The translations under genes were made by a program, and so were the position numbers. From Isoetes taiwanensis (lineage: Eukaryota; Streptophyta; Lycopodiopsida; Isoetales; Isoetaceae), in assembly GCA_021234155.1 (NCBI GenBank), contig JAJEKV010000003.1, positions 14,928,386-14,992,385 of the forward strand: a stretch of DNA of 64,000 nucleotides. The letters run 5' to 3'. Of the stretch, positions 33,601 to 44,159 are shown one piece after another. Numbering within the stretch: position 1 is the first letter of the stretch; every line of letters starts with the position of its first letter. Under the pieces are notes generated by a model. The model was given only the letters and a program-made list of their open reading frames with translations, had not been told where the DNA came from and searched no databases.

Positions 33601-34571
33601 CGTGCGGTTTGTTACGCCAATTTGCGTTCTTCTTCAGTTGAATTTGAGGTCCGGCGGCATTCGAAGCAATAGGAAATGCTAGCCTCTTGGGCGATGCAAA
33701 GACCGAGGCGGAAGGGGGGTGTTGGAAGAAGAAGGTTACAGCTATATCGGAAGTATTGAGTTTGCCGAGTTTGATTTTGAACTTTGGGATGGTAGGATCT
33801 TTAGGCACGATGGGGAGCACAAATAGCCGAGGGTTGAACAGGGATCTATAACGCCAGATGGTTGGGCGTTGAAAGCGGAGCTCAACGGAGAGGGGGCTCG
33901 GGTTCTGAGAGGCCTCTCGCTATAGATATCTGGGCTTCACATGTTTTTCTTCGCTGAGCCCTTAACCAATTCGTGTCCATTACGTAAGGCATCTTCTCAT
34001 CTCGTTTAGCTTTCGCAATGCTAGGTGGTTTCTTATCTGCGCAAACCTTTTCGCATGTCGAGAAGCGCATAATATATCCCCCGCATTTGCTTATTCCGGG
34101 GCGAGACGACGAGAGATTCGTAGGGGCTGCATCTACCAGTATCCTTTCGCGACCGGTGAACATTCTTTCCGATGGCGGCTTGTTTAATTTGCTAGGCTGC
34201 CATGAGCGAGGGATCATAGTTTGTCCATTTAAGGACATACTCAATGAACTACCAAATTACGGTGTCCTCTACGGCGCATATGATAGCGTCCCGACATTGT
34301 TTTTGTTCCTTCCCACATAGCGATTGCAATTCCTATCTGGCCAGATGTCATCGGCTTTCTTGCCAGTCCGAGGAACAAGCAGAGGTCTTTACGGGCGGTC
34401 GCCTTTAAATGCAGTGGAATTGCACAGGCAATTTCTATACACCACTTTCTTTCATTTGAAGGTGTGATGATCTTATTGGGTTCAACGTCCGGGCCGCGAT
34501 ACAAATCCGAGCCGCAAGTAAGAAGTGGGTCAAGATTCCCAATGCACAAGTTCTTCCGTAACATCGCCAGA
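33601..34571. other. Upstream part of the methyltransferase-side region, unresolved coding
   Basis: GC-rich compared with its surroundings. The minus strand has open pieces in changing frames (for example KIKLGKLNTSDIAVTFFF near 33780 and NKIITPSNERKWCIEIACAIP near 34470) that could be more N-terminal exons. The plus strand has a 100-codon frame at 34018-34320. I cannot tell which, if any, is translated. Confidence 0.35.
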
Positions 34572-34836
34572 ATCGCGGTCGCGATCTTCAAGAGAGTTTA
34601 GGGCGATCGCTCAACCGCCATCCTCATGAGTGATTCGGAAGATCGCAGCCGCCAAGCAGTGGTGAGTCATGCCAAGAAGATCGCTAACGCGATGTTGTTG
34701 ACCGCCAACACGATCGCTGCCGCCAGCCGCTACCGAAAGCAATCAAAGCGTGGACGCGACGCATCCGGCCCCACCACCGGAAAGCAGATCGCACCGCCAT
34801 CCGGCCCGACCATCGAAAGGTGATCGCCACCGCATC
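34572..34836. repeat. Cluster of ATCGC-N4-GCGAT dyads
   Basis: Perfect copies at 34572-34585 (spacer GGTC) and 34680-34693 (spacer TAAC). Near copies at 34642-34655, 34713-34726 and 34823-34836 keep ATCGC and the spacing but have GC[CA] on the right. The perfect copies are interrupted palindromes with a fixed 4-bp spacer. Confidence 0.8.
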
Positions 34837-36022
34837 CTCGCTGGAGTTCCGCACCTTCTAATGACTACATTACGGGTGTTGGTAAAGAGTCTAATTGAAC
34901 ATGCACTATCGAAAAGAAATCGCTCGCGATCTTCTTTGAGCCGAGGGGTTGGAACTAACCTTCTCTCGAGGTTCGCTTTTTGGTGCCATGGATCGCCGGG
35001 CGCTGAAGCTTTCAAAAACGGGTTGATCCCGACCGCGGTCGGCGGCGGAGGAGGCGGCGCTGAGTCGCTAAAGGCGCCGCGAAATCGCTGGGCGGAATGA
35101 AAGTCCAAGGGTTCGCGAGAGTAAATACTGGGCGGGGAAGCCGGATTAATTTAATCCGGCACGTGCGGGATCTGACACGCCATAAATTGCAGCCATTAAT
35201 ACGGCCGGCATTCATAAATACCCACCATTAATGCAAAACTTCAGATTAATGGACACACAAATTCAAATTTAAAAAGTGTACGTAATAAAGTGCACCTCCA
35301 AATTCAAAAAGTGTACGTAGTAAAGGCCCTACGGAACCATAATTAAGACGTCTCCGGAGCGCGGTTGAAGGCCTGAAAGAGACAACTGATTTCAAATTTT
35401 AAACCTGAATTTCGCGCTCGATGAAGAGGGCGGGATTTCCAGTTTGTAATCGAGCAGGGTGTTCTGGAAGGCGCTCGTTCTTCTCGTCTGGGCGCTCGTT
35501 GGATTTTTGGAGGCGCCGATCGCGCTCATCGGGGCTATAGTGCTTTCGGCTTGAAGCTCGCCTACTCTAAGCTTCTGGGGGTACAAAATCCTAATGCCTT
35601 CTTGTCTATCCAAATAGAAGTTGTCCTAATTCAGAGAGATTTTCGATTTGTTGTTTATGTATAGGTTATAATAGTGCCCTCACAACCATAACAACATATG
35701 CACCATCTCTTTCTTGGTATATGCTGTTCAGGGATCTGTATAATCTGATTAGCGAGGCCCAGTTGAATTGTTTATTTCTCGGACTAATTGATAGTGAGGG
35801 AATATCACGGTAACATAATGGTTCTGCTAATGGTAGTGCTAATGGTTTTGCTCCCAGCTGTTCAATTCACGACAGATCTCCATTCTGGGATTAACTGACA
35901 GGCAATTTTCGTTGTGGAAATAACAGCTGCAATTAATATTCACATAGACATTTGATTTGCGAGACTTATTCAAGCATCTATTTTTTGCTCAGTTCGACCT
36001 GATCGGATGTCTGCATGAAAGA
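34837..36022. other. Divergent intergenic region
   Basis: It lies between the leftward methyltransferase gene and the rightward DUF7869 gene. There is an inverted repeat CCGGATTAA/TTAATCCGG at about 35141-35158, and a direct repeat of AAATTCAAAnnnnAAAAGTGTACGTA (about 35260-35285 and 35299-35323). No convincing gene. Confidence 0.45.
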
Positions 36023-36378
36023 ATCGCGACTGCGTTCATCCGGAGCATAGCAGTTACATAGCGACGCGAGATTACTTCGAATTAATCGCGATTGCGATCT
36101 TTTCGAGGTAAGTCTAGTGGATACGTGGTTTTTAAATGGTTAGTTAGATTAGACAAAGTTTCTAGGTAGATTTGAAGGATTGAAGGTCCACCATAGAGGT
36201 CGGATGGATCGCCGTCGCGATCTCCCCGGCCTGTTAGTGTCTTGTTCTTCTGTCCTTTTTACCCATGTGTTCAAGGGAATCGACTTCCGATCTTCCTGAG
36301 GTATTATGTCGTCCCTTCGGGTCTTTGAGTACTGTGCATTTTTTCTTCTAATGAGGTCCAGCGCATCGCCATCGCGAT
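36023..36378. repeat. Second cluster of ATCGC-N4-GCGAT dyads, upstream of the DUF7869 gene
   Basis: Perfect copies at 36085-36098 (spacer GATT), 36208-36221 (CGTC) and 36365-36378 (CATC); a near copy at 36023-36036 (ATCGCGACTGCGTT). The last lies 30 bp before the first ATG of the transposon gene, which suits binding of an element protein to its own promoter or subterminal region. Confidence 0.82.
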
Positions 36379-36407
36379 GTTGACGAGCAGTGTTGACTTT
36401 ATTCAGG

Positions 36408-39390
36408 ATGGAAGCTCTACAGTCTTTCTACCTGTTGGGGAAGAAGGTGGCTGAGGGCAGAGTGCATAACTTCAAAAATCACCACAACGTCCCCGTGCCA
36501 GACGAATTGATAGTAGTTTCTCTAGTCGTTGTCTTTGATGGGCAGATACCACTGCCGTTTCCAGAAGCGGAATTGAACCACCTAGATGAGGCTGTTGGTA
36601 GCTTCATTCTTTGGTCCAAAAGCGACGTTCATGATGAAATCACTCCAGCACCCGATGTTAGCACACCACCTGGTCAGATCAAACGGATAAATTGGCAAGT
36701 TCCAAAGAAACTCCCCGAAGGAAACAATGAACCAATTGAATTGCGGGGGATTTGCAGGGGGATAAACTAGTGGAAAAGACATGTGAGTTACTGCACGAGT
36801 GCTGCAAACTGGCTTATGCTACAGGTGTCATCGTTTTCGCAGATCCAAACGATGCCGTATCTGACATGAAGTTGGGTGAAGCATGGATAGGGGTTTCTGT
36901 TATGAATTTGTTGCCAATGCCCGAGAAGATTTCTATGCTCACGCTTGTGCGAAAATGCCACGATGCATGACTTGGTGAGATGGCCAATAGCATTGGTTCT
37001 CGCTGACAAGATTCCAGCCTAGCCTAGTTACTACGCCGGTGAAGGAGACTGAGGTTGAGAAGGAAGCTTACGCCATCAGGCCGGAGGCTGGAGTAACAAA
37101 AAAAAGACAGTACCACATGGTGAACAGGAAGGCGAGAGGACGCTCGACCCCAAAAAAAGGTGAAAGGAAAACCACACCTGAAGCTATCTTGCGCCAGTCC
37201 TCGATGTGCCGCTTTTAAGAGATGTTGTGCTAATTTCACGCTTAAGGAGGTATCCGCCATGAGGACCTTCTATCGAACATGAAAAGCTCTGAACGTACGA
37301 CTTTTGCGTACAACATGCTAGATCTTTGTTCAGAGAATGGATGTGTGAAAAAGCTAATGCTGAACAACAGGGAAGTCTGCGTGAAGGCATGGCATAGTGC
37401 ATACGGTATCCCAGTTTCTACATTTTACAAATGGAGGAAGCTTTTATGGAAGGGCACGTGATTGCGAGCATGGAAACTCCGGGGTCCATGAAGCCAAGGT
37501 CTCATACACCGGCCGGAGGTGCTTTGGCTATCTATGTACATAGATGAAAATGCTTTGAAACTATGCCACACCGCCAAAGGTTACTAATGGGGAACTAGAG
37601 AAAATGTGAAGAGATTACCTTCCATCTTGACTAAAAAGGACATACATCAAGAGGTAGATATAACCGGCCCACGAGATGACAGAAAACATGTTTCTCAATC
37701 GTCCTTCTTGTCAACATGGAAGGAGAACCACTCGAGGTAGCAATCGCCAAAAGGATAGCATTTTCTAAGTGTAATACGTATTGTGATAAAGGAGAAACTT
37801 GCCAAGACTAGGGATCCGAGAGAAAAGAAGAGAGCTCGCCGTGGAAAGGAAATCTCACATGACAGCCCAACTTTCCCCGCGGAGAGTCTCTACCGGTCGT
37901 GGAGAGCTTTGTCTCATCGATCTCCTGAAAATGCCTTAATCATTATACATGATAAGATGGATCGTAATAAGACGATGGTTCCTCGTCCGGAGAAGCTAGC
38001 AAAATCTGTATGGAGGGGTGAACGGTTGAAGGTGAGTCTTACCGGTGCTCTCATGCATGGGCATGGTGTAGGTGCTTTGGGCCACTTCTCGGACCTCCTC
38101 GGCCGATGATTCAATTTTCATGTGGGATCTTTAAATCATACCAAAAAAAAACACTAGAGAATCAATCTGAGGACAACCGGGGTCATTTGAGAAATACGAT
38201 CATCCAGAAGAAGGCTGGGGTGGAGCAATTTTGAACACGGAAGCCCTTAGGACAAAAATGGTGAATGGCACTAGAAATGATTTTCTCCTCCTATCAAGGG
38301 CCCTCTCGATCACCAAGAAGTTGCCTAGGAGGCTTTACTTGCAGCCTAGACAATTGCTCGGGACAAAACAAGAACGGTATCTTTTCTCTTACTTGTCATA
38401 CTTGGTCCGGTTAGGTGTCTTCGATCAGGTGCAACTGGGATTCATGATGGTTGGACACACCCACGATGACATAGATGCCTTGACTATCCCGGAGCTTATG
38501 CAACTCTTCAGGCAGTGTAGTTCAAAGTCTCCTACGCCCTACCTTGTGTCTGAGGTTCCCAACTGGAAAGAATTCGTGAAAGGTTTTATCCCTGATAAGA
38601 AGGACCGTTTATGTGGTCATTTGGAACCTCTACTCTTCAAGTTCTGCATGAATGATGGATGGCCACTAATGTTTTACAAGATGAGGCCAGGGCATAGGGA
38701 GTGGCTACCTGAAAAGGGAATTAAAATGTGGAAGGAGGATGCCCAAGGCTTACCTATGATTCCTAGAGGGTCACCTAAGGTCGTGCAGCCATATCAGAGC
38801 TTGACAGATATAGGTGCCTTGAGAGCTTCAATTGCCAAGTACATGATGCACCGGCAGCTATTTCTAGAGCCGGGCGATAACTCATGGTCTAACACATATA
38901 TGAATGAAGTTATTGACTACTGGTCCACCTTTGTTGCGAAAAGTGCTTGGGGACGTTCAGCCACGAGAACTCATCATTCAGATTTCGCCCAAAGACGAGA
39001 CAAACCGCATTAGAAGAACCCGACAACTTATTGGTGGATGAACACATTGGTGCATCTCATTATGTCGGGCCTTTCTCTGGTAGACCCAAGAACCCTGTTG
39101 AAATATTCGACCCCTACCAAGATGTGAAGAAAGGAATGCTCTTGCTGATCAGGCCACATGATAACTGCCCGACGTGGATGGCCTTTGCCGGAAGAGGACC
39201 CGAGAGGGACCCTAATCTCCCTCACTATGAAGAGGTGTTTGTTTCTTGGTTTGAGCCTGTTGCCAGAAAGGGTACCTCATATGCAATGCAGTATAGGGAT
39301 TGCTGGAGCAAGAATTGGAGACCGAATCCTAATGACCCGCCACGATACTGTCCAAAGCATATTTCCCAAGGCTTTGCTACCGTTATTATA
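36408..39390 (+). pseudogene. DUF7869-type transposon protein with a DUF8039-like first part, decayed
   Basis: Plus strand in at least six frame segments. 36408-36768: VAEGRVHNFKNHHNVPVPDE, IPLPFPEAELNHLDEAVGSF, like the domain Pfam calls DUF8039 in plant transposon proteins. 37189-37461: CASPRCAAFKRCCANFTLKE and VCVKAWHSAYGIPVSTFYKW, the N-terminal block I know from DUF7869 proteins. 37730-38109: FSKCNTYC, KLAKTRDPREKKRA, HDKMDRNKTMVPRPEKLAKS, LTGALMHGHGVG. 38231-39013: RLYLQP, YLFSYLSYLVRLGVFDQV, MMVGHTHDDIDA (GHTHDDID at 38453-38476). 38960-39390: C-terminal part (FSGRPKNPVEIFDPYQ, PNLPHYEEVFVSWFEP). The conserved DNCSGQNKN motif is read only in the +1 frame at 38349-38375, so two compensating indels flank it. 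No catalytic mechanism is established for the family to my knowledge. Confidence 0.8.
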
Positions 39391-39801
39391 TACCATCTCT
39401 CATGTCTCATTTTTCTTTCTTGCATGCATCATTGTCACTTTTCAGAACTAAAGTTAGCAAAACTGATTTTCCTAGTCAAAAACACCCCATTCATCCACCA
39501 TACATGAAAAATGCCAAAATTCCATCAAATTTGGCCATTCATAAGGCCTATCATCTTCTCCCTCTAAAAATAAAATTCGTCGAAACAAGCCAAGGAACAT
39601 GCAGATCGATCAAACCGGTAGAAAGCACGACAGACTGCTCTAGTCAAGATGGCAATTTCCCATGATTTTCTATTTTCTTGAGTAGTTGATACCTAAATCA
39701 GTAGATCCTAGGGTCAAAAACAAAATAAGCTAACATGTAATGCAACGTGAATAACCTAGAAATCCAAGAAATGTTGTTGCGCTAGTGGGGGAAGAGGAGG
39801 G

Positions 39802-39839
39802 TTTTTTTTTTTTTTTTTTTTTTTTTTTTGGGGGGGGGG
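39802..39839. repeat. Homopolymer (T)28(G)10
   Basis: A run of about 28 T followed by 10 G. It may mark a retroposed end near the right border of the transposon region, or be simple sequence. Confidence 0.8.
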
Positions 39840-40572
39840 TAAGCAAGCTTGCTAAAGACATGTTTATTTTTAGTTATATATTCAAATTGTTAATTCTATA
39901 CCGGGGGAAATTCCCTTGTAGTATCCAAACCTAAATAAGACATATTTTATTTTCATGGTGGAAAGATGATTTTCTTTTAGGACACCAGGTGGCCAAACCT
40001 TATTTGTTGAAATATGTGACTTTTAGAAATAAGACTACGATGGAAAAAGGGCCTTATATGGTTATCCAACAAAAAAACCTCTTTAATTGAACATAAGCGA
40101 AACGAGAGGCTCACACATATGCTCAGGGCCGTCTACATTTGGTCCAGAAAGTCAGGGATGCACCTTGTTACGATTATATAATTCTTTGTAGATATTGTTG
40201 GCCATTAAAGGTGCACTTGATACAAGGGCAATGGCTCCATAGAAGCAACCCCGTACCTGTTATTATGAGCAAAGTCATAGTTATGATAAGGAGTCTTATG
40301 GTGAATAAATTGGTTACAAGAAATTGTAGCGGCGGCCTTTGCCGCCCCTGGTTGGTGGTTTTTAGTAAGTGCCCATGTACACGAGAGTTTAAAGTAATTA
40401 TCTTTATAAACGATACCATTTGCATCTACGCTAATAATTGTGGCACTATCCAACCATCTAGTGCATGTAGTAGAGTCTGATAACACCATGCATAACACAC
40501 TGCTTACATCTGAGACTAATATAAATGGATTAACTCTCAAACTTATTATTTATTGTAGCATATATGCAAGTT
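39840..40572. other. No gene recognised
   Basis: Only short open frames. The sequence TACAAGAAA...GCGGCGGCC...GCCGCC at 40315-40348 recurs at 42822-42856. Confidence 0.4.
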
Positions 40573-40672
40573 CCCAGCACCCAGTGCTGGGTACTTTTCA
40601 GGGTAGTTTCGCACTCCCTAAAAAGTACTTTAGATGGTACACCCTAGCATGCTTTCACCCGATAGCGTGCTA
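40573..40672. repeat. Three consecutive hairpins
   Basis: CCCAGCAC/GTGCTGGG (40573-40580, 40584-40591, loop 3); GTACTTTTCAGGG/CCCTAAAAAGTAC (40591-40603, 40616-40628, one mismatch, loop 12); TAGCATGC/GCGTGCTA (40645-40652, 40665-40672, one mismatch, loop 12). They lie back to back in 100 bp. This could be a structured transposon end or a non-coding RNA gene; no promoter boxes seen. Confidence 0.75.
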
Positions 40673-42659
40673 AATTCTCTCCAGAAGGAAAAATGCTTAT
40701 GAGTGCAAGCTTAATGCAAATGCAAAGCTTAAAATGTATGCATTGCTGGAGGATGGATCTGCAAATAACAATAACAATACCAGATTGGGACATGTCAATA
40801 ATAAATTATTAGTCATTATTCTTTAGTTAGGAGGGATATTCAAAAATATCCCTTTCTCCTTTTTCTTAAAGCAACCTTCAAATTTCTTACTAGGGTATCC
40901 ATATAGCATTCCAGTGGGAGGATAATGCTCTTACTAATCTTAACACATCCTAAAATAAAATAGAACCGTTAACATGATCATTACATTCAGGATCACCAGC
41001 TTCTATTTCTTCTGTAATATCTGGTCATATTTGCTTGATTAACTTAAATATTCAATAAAAGTGGAATTAAACCGTGATTTGCTCTTAATTCCTGAACCAA
41101 ATTAGGGTTTTTTGTTCTTGTTATAAACATGCCAAGCTGTGCCTCTTTCCATGAAAAGTCGCGAACTCCTTAATCTCTGATGCAGAAAGTTCAGTGCACT
41201 TTACAACAGGATTGATAAATAATTGCCAAGTTCAAAAGAAAACATGGATTCAAAACATCCATATTTATAAAATGCCAAGTCAGAAGAGTCGTTTGCATCA
41301 ATATTGCCAATTCTTTGTTCAGCTAACTGTGTAAAACAAACAACTCCAGACAATACATACATATTACCATTTATGGTTCTGCTAGCCCATATTCCAGAAG
41401 ACGAAATTCTTAGTTTCAAAACTCAATGCGTTGTTTGCACGTATACCAAATCATCATTGAAATGGATGCAAAAGATATTTCTTTCCTTCAGTCAATTGTG
41501 AGCTGTTATAGTTGAAGCTGCCCGGAATACCTTGTCATATCTGGAGAAGAAGCAGTGGCATAGTAAGAGTGGCTTCGTAGCCCGACTCCACGTCTACACT
41601 AAATGGCGCTTTCCACCTCTTCCCAGAAAACAACTTCAATTTTGTGGGCAATATGTCATGTTAAATACAAACAAAATAGCTACTTGTAGGCAAGCGGCCG
41701 AACCGATCTACAGCAAGCAATCTCGCAAAATCCTTGAGCCTGTATTTCTTCCTTCCATGTTTGTTACTTACAATAACACCATCGTGTTTACCTTGTTGTA
41801 AACGTATCCCTCTTGGCTGGTCGTTTAACTTTCACTTATCAATCCCCTCAGGAACAACGCAAATATATCTACAGGCATAACTGATCTTGAGGCCTTTGGT
41901 TCAGTTTCAATGAAGAATCTTATCCTCTTATTGTTGAACATCAGTAACAAAAGAAAAAATCAAGAGTAAAAAATGTACATAGCAACTCCGCCCGCCTGCG
42001 CCTACGTTTCCTACCTTTGAAGGATCTGAAGTATCTCGGCAGTCCGAATCCTGCAAAAGGCAAATACAATCCGACATTATTATCTTGGTGGCCGATTGTA
42101 AGCTGCCGTTGCAGATGCATTTGGAGTATATAATGGAAAAGTACCTAGGTACTTCACAGCATATCAGGCTCAGGAATAGACGGTCGGTGACGTCATATGC
42201 CATGGTCGAGGGATCTGCATCTTGCTTCTTATATAGAATGGAGAGAAAAAAATTCACCAATAATGTGTCCAAAGGTCTTCTTCTAGACCTGAGATGGCAA
42301 AACTGAGAAAACTTGCACCTTCCAAAACCTTCTGCGGCAGCTTCCAGCTTCCACTAAGTACTTAAACCAACTGGCAGTTGCCATAGAAACAATACGCCAG
42401 GAAACCTGCTAGTCTTCTGCGCCTTTCGGCTTCTTCTATTATATCTGACAAACCGATCGGCAAGATTGGTGCTTACTCTTCCTTCAACCGGCAACCAAGG
42501 TACCCAAAGGGCTCGACTGATGCTCGCTCTTCTTTTTATACCAGCATGAAGAACCCTCTAAATCATTCTAGACCTCTGAATTCGATGATTCTAGAGGTCG
42601 ATAACTCTAAAGGACTGGGGCATGTTAACATTTAGATGCTTACACGTACACAGTTCTGG
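40673..42659. other. No gene assigned; possible minus-strand exons
   Basis: Minus strand offers open pieces bounded by splice-like signals. One is TTTTGCAG before GATTCGGACTGCCGAG near 42050, ending at GTAGGAAAC near 42015. Another is KHGRKKYRLKDFARLLAVDRFG near 41755-41690. I recognise no family. 42300-42840 reads like an LTR or promoter (several CTTCC repeats, ACTGGGGCATGTTAAC). Confidence 0.3.
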
Positions 42660-42666
42660 TTCGTCC

Positions 42667-42679
42667 TTCCAGAAGGTTC
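42667..42679. promoter_or_regulatory. Heat-shock-element-like trimer
   Basis: TTCCAGAAGGTTC is a perfect nTTCnnGAAnnTTC array, the binding pattern of heat-shock factors. The flanks hold further CTTCC-type half sites. Heat-responsive LTRs such as ONSEN carry such arrays, but no LTR border is fixed here. Confidence 0.4.
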
Positions 42680-43040
42680 GACAACCGGCTTCCAGAGCTT
42701 GTTTTATATCTGCTTTAATTCTTCTATTGCCACGTGCCTTTGGACCATTGAAATTCTAAATATATTTAAGCTAGGCCCTTACCTCCTCTATTACTCCTCT
42801 ATTAGAATTATATATTAGAGATACAAGAAACTTATCGCGGCGGCCAAGGCCGCCACGAACGTTTCTCTAGTTCCAACCCGCTGAGGTTTGGTAGCATTTA
42901 TGAATTGCCGAACAGGCGGGGTTTGAACTCACATTGTTGCCTTGTGTCCTCTTGCCCATACGATAGAGAGTTGTTGCGAGACGACCATGAGATTCCCAAT
43001 GCTACTATCCCTTTCTCTCTTTTATCCTCTCCTTTTTATC

Positions 43041-43331
43041 ACCCGATGCTAGTCAGTGGGGTTTGAGCCTGGATGGGTGCTGCCCAGAACCAATGGCCTG
43101 ACCACTAGGCTAACAGCGCGGTTGCCATTATCTCTTTCTCGCCATCCATTGCTAGTCAGTGGGTTTTGAGCCTGGATGGGTGATGCCCAGAACCAATGGC
43201 CTGACCACTAGGCTAACAACGCGATGGACCTTTTTGTTTATTTAGCTGCACCCGATGATGGGCAGTGGGCTTTGAGCCTGGACGGGGGTTTCCCATAACC
43301 ATTAGCTTAACCACTTGGCCGTCAACGCGGT
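43041..43331 (-). repeat. Three tandem tRNA-like (SINE-type) units
   Basis: On the minus strand each unit carries an A-box-like TAGCCTAGTGGTCAGG or GGCCAAGTGGTTAAG and, about 40 bp later, a B-box-like GGCTCAAACCC. Units are about 43250-43331, 43141-43224 and 43041-43125. A further B-box-like piece (GAGTTCAAACCCCGCC) lies at about 42909-42935. The A to B spacing suits RNA polymerase III promoters of tRNA-derived SINEs. None folds as a full tRNA by eye. Confidence 0.55.
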
Positions 43332-43629
43332 GAACATCTTTTTATCTCTGCCTCATTTGTTTAATGTAATTTATTTGTTTAATGTTTCTAGTTTGATTTG
43401 TTGAAGAATAGATGTGGGGAACCTCATGGTAATCAAACAGCATGCCATCTATCGTATGGGCCAGAAAGGGAATGGGATGAGAGATATAGAGCACGCACCT
43501 TGTTTGAAGTATGCATGGAATGGAAGTGGATTTGCCGGGTTGGTCCACAGAAATGCCTTGTGGACTGCAATGGCGCCGGAGTTTTGTATGCAGGGGCAAG
43601 CACATGTCTGGCTATGGTGGATGTTGGAA

Positions 43630-43770
43630 TAATGGCCGCAATAAATGCAAAGTGTATTAATGGCCACAATAAATGCAAAGTGTATTAATGGCCGCAATAA
43701 ATGCAAAGTGCACACATGTCTCATCAAGTTATTAGAGTGTATTAATGGCCGCAATAAATGCAAAGTGCAT
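43630..43770. repeat. 28-bp tandem repeat upstream of U2A'
   Basis: Unit AATGGCCGCAATAAATGCAA plus AGTGTATT, three copies in a row (about 43630-43712) and a fourth at 43741-43770 after a 29-bp gap. It lies about 400 bp before the U2A' start codon. Confidence 0.85.
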
Positions 43771-44159
43771 TTATTTAAGTAATGTGGATTGATTGAGCAA
43801 GGGGAGTCACGTGGCTGTGGCTCCTCCTTAATAAATATTAACTAGGAAAATACAAAAAATGTTCCTCAAAAATATTTTTCGACACTTGGCGCGCATGCAC
43901 TGGAGCATCAAAGAATCTCGAAGAATAGAATCAAAGTGTATGCATTATATATGGTTTGATGGATTATATGGTTATGGTTATTATGCATAATGGTTTGTTT
44001 GTCGATGTTGTTGGCTTAGAGGTGCACTTATAACAATTGAGAACAATTTTCTTAGCGATTGTAGTGCCCTAAAAAATCAGATACACACGCTTGCTTCTTT
44101 TATCAAGGGCAAAGTTTAAAGTTCCCCCGAATGCAGTTTTAGGGTAGCATTGCAGCAAG

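Noticed and set aside
34018-34320. 100-codon plus-strand frame opposite the methyltransferase-side region
   Set aside because: No motif recognised and the opposite strand has equally plausible pieces; strand and coding status cannot be decided from sequence alone.
41928-42272. Minus-strand frame with splice-like signals
   Set aside because: No recognisable family and no consistent set of exons; kept only as a note in the region entry.
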